In this document: in pieces, positions 62,856 to 64,000 of the stretch | How the letters are laid out: each line of letters begins with the position of its first letter | Position numbering within the stretch: the stretch's first letter is position 1 | NCBI GenBank assembly: GCA_963696025.1 | Contig: CAVOII010000015.1 | Span: forward strand, 1 to 64,000 | Reading direction: 5' to 3' | DNA length: 64,000 nucleotides | DNA from: JABCYV01 sp963696025 | GTDB lineage: Bacteria; Acidobacteriota; Terriglobia; Terriglobales; Acidobacteriaceae | Program-made: the position numbers and the translations under genes | Notes under the pieces: generated by a model | Database searches by the model: none | Told to the model about the DNA's origin: nothing | Seen by the model: the letters and a program-made list of their open reading frames with translations, nothing else

Positions 62856-63119
62856 ATGGGAGTCACAATCGAGCTGCAGAATCTGGGCGACGCCCAGCTG
62901 TGCCGCGATATCACCGCGCACCTGGAGCACGCACTCGGTGGGCGGCAAGGGGAGTGGCGCGTGTCTATTGCCGGATCGCGAGCAGCTGAGAACTGGGACT
63001 TGCGAGTGGAGGGACCCAATGGATTGGAACGGTCGTATACGCTCTCGGCTCCTGCCGGTGAGCACGAGCCTGCGGCGATCCGCGCACTTGTTCTAAAGCT
63101 CATGCCGGCCAAAGCGTGA
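62856..63119 (+). CDS. Small hypothetical protein
   Basis: 87 residues, no named family. Amphipathic pattern: MGVTIELQNLGDAQLCRDIT, HLEHALGGRQGEWRVSIAGS, AENWDLRVEGPNGLERSYTL and IRALVLKLMPAKA. It looks like a folded alpha/beta domain. An overlapping frame (62707-63096) looks less natural. It precedes the VOC gene by 73 bases. Confidence 0.5.
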   Translation: MGVTIELQNLGDAQLCRDITAHLEHALGGRQGEWRVSIAGSRAAENWDLRVEGPNGLERSYTLSAPAGEHEPAAIRALVLKLMPAKA

Positions 63120-63192
63120 CTAAGGCTCGCGATGGTCCGGGTGCGGCATTCATTCATTTTCGCTAAAATGTCAGCCGCACGAAAGGAGCACT

Positions 63193-63688
63193 ATGGCAAA
63201 GAAGAAGATCGATCCGCTCAACAGGAAGCAGTACAGCGCCGTCTCCGCCGCTCTTGCCGTCTCTGACATTCCGACGGCGGTGAGCTTCTATCAAAAGGCG
63301 TTCGGTTTCGCGAAACGCGGCATCATGAACGGGCCTGACGGAAAACCAGTCCATGCTGAACTCACCTTGCGGGGCACAACGCTGATGCTCGGTCCTGAGA
63401 ATGAGGCTATGAGGAGACGCAGCGCAAAGCGTTGGCGCCTCTCCTGCCACGCTGTACATTTACGTGGACAACGTGGATAAGATCGTTGAAAAAGCGACTA
63501 AGCTCGGCGCGACCGCACAAGGTCCCGTGATGGACATGTTTTGGGGTGATCGCTGTGGCACTGTCGTCGATCCAGATGGCTACGCGTGGATGGTCGGTAC
63601 ACACAAGGCGGAACCGACAGCCAAAGAAATGAAGATAAGGAATGGAGGAGATGATGAAGCAGCAGCTGGCTGGAAAGGCCGCCGCTGA
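63193..63688 (+). pseudogene. VOC family (glyoxalase-like) protein with one frameshift
   Basis: AGGAGC precedes the ATG. The first frame reads QYSAVSAALAVSDIPTAVSF, YQKAFGFAKRGIMNGPDGKP and LTLRGTTLMLGPENEAM. It shifts near 63412 to SPATLYIYVDNVDKIVEKAT, MDMFWGDRCGTVVDPDGYAW and MVGTHKAEPT. Together they make a PhnB/YdhR-like VOC protein of about 160 residues. A sequencing error is quite possible. Confidence 0.75.
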
Positions 63689-63697
63689 CTGACGCCT

Positions 63698-64000
63698 TCA
63701 TTCGAAAAGCACGGACTGTGCCAGGGTCCCTTCCGGGTCGCGAAAGTTGCTCAAGCCGACACCCACGAGGCGATAGCGCTGTTGTGACCCGAGATCGACC
63801 CGTTCTCGCAACGCGAGGGCTATTGCCGTCAATTCCTGACACGAGGAAGGAGGAGTGTTCGGCGTATGGCTTCGCGTCAGGATCTTGAACTCCCTGGTCT
63901 TCAGTTTGAGCACCACTGTGCGTGCGATCCGTGATTCCTTGCGCGACGCCGACCAGAGCTTTTCTGCCAGGCGCCGGATCATAGGCTCGGTTTCTGAGAG
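63698..64000 (-). CDS. dinB: DNA polymerase IV (Y-family), C-terminal part, cut by the window edge
   Basis: The last 100 residues, with the little-finger domain: LSETEPMIRRLAEKLW, TVVLKLKTREFKILTRSHT and a terminal YRLVGVGLSNFRDPEG. The frame is open to the window end. DinB is an error-prone polymerase in translesion synthesis. It is convergent with the VOC gene (10-base gap). Confidence 0.85.
   Translation of the reverse strand, partial: LSETEPMIRRLAEKLWSASRKESRIARTVVLKLKTREFKILTRSHTPNTPPSSCQELTAIALALRERVDLGSQQRYRLVGVGLSNFRDPEGTLAQSVLFE

Noticed and set aside
1..64000. CRISPR array, tRNA or rRNA genes
   Set aside because: No regularly spaced repeats and no recognisable tRNA arms or rRNA segments were found by eye; a covariance-model scan was not possible here.

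Overview
The window looks like a chromosomal segment from a soil-type member of Acidobacteriota (class Terriglobia/'Acidobacteriia'-like). This rests on gene content, not on a marker gene. There are two very long Oar-like TonB-dependent receptors with an N-terminal carboxypeptidase-regulatory-like domain, a CadC-type winged-helix/TPR regulator divergent from one of them, MacB-like permeases in tandem, a PDZ/multi-TM protein and a tiny 'MAKVIEFY' protein. No rRNA, tRNA or CRISPR array was recognised.

Layout. 0-3 kb: end of an unknown gene, a multiply frameshifted MacB-like permease and an intact paralogue. 2.9-5.9 kb: 5'-3' exonuclease, ornithine-cyclodeaminase-family protein and serine/threonine dehydratase. 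5.8-12.9 kb: an uptake locus with a CadC/TPR regulator divergent from a TonB receptor, followed by a metabolite:H+ symporter. 13-21.5 kb: an accessory zone of short minus-strand genes, many broken (MOSC/reductase, TMEM175-like, hydrolase, SpoIIE phosphatase, DM13). 21.9-24 kb: sulfite-oxidase-like protein, ferredoxin reductase, DUF6510 and a haem-binding protein. 24-29.2 kb: a complete urease operon ureDABCEFG on the minus strand. 29.2-34.8 kb: secreted and redox proteins (DUF1264, Met-rich beta-propeller, two cytochrome P460 genes, a c-type cytochrome).

35.3-52.4 kb: a signalling region with two related modules. Each has a PAS histidine kinase translationally coupled to a FixJ-like regulator, then stand-alone receiver domain(s), then a sigma-54 activator that lacks its own receiver. 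Between them lie a DUF417 membrane protein, an ECF sigma factor, a zinc-ribbon protein, the MAKVIEFY protein and the second TonB receptor. The two sigma-54 activator genes share a tract of about 235 bp with no mismatch inside otherwise diverged sequence, which suggests gene conversion.

52.7-64 kb: a second accessory zone with an SDR, a decayed peroxiredoxin with TGA at the catalytic cysteine position, an enoyl-CoA hydratase-like protein, an epimerase remnant and a DGPF/ECF42-type sigma pair cut off by a complete IS5-type element (15-bp inverted repeats, CTAG on both sides). The gene on the other side of the IS is a different truncated gene, so the locus was rearranged. Then come an epoxide hydrolase, an arginase-family protein, a CGNR-type regulator, an HNH remnant, VOC proteins and the end of dinB.

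The most striking property is the number of broken genes (roughly fifteen). Some breaks are single-base shifts that could be sequencing error. Others are internal deletions of about 80-120 codons, which cannot be. All product names come from reading motifs by eye; no database search was run.
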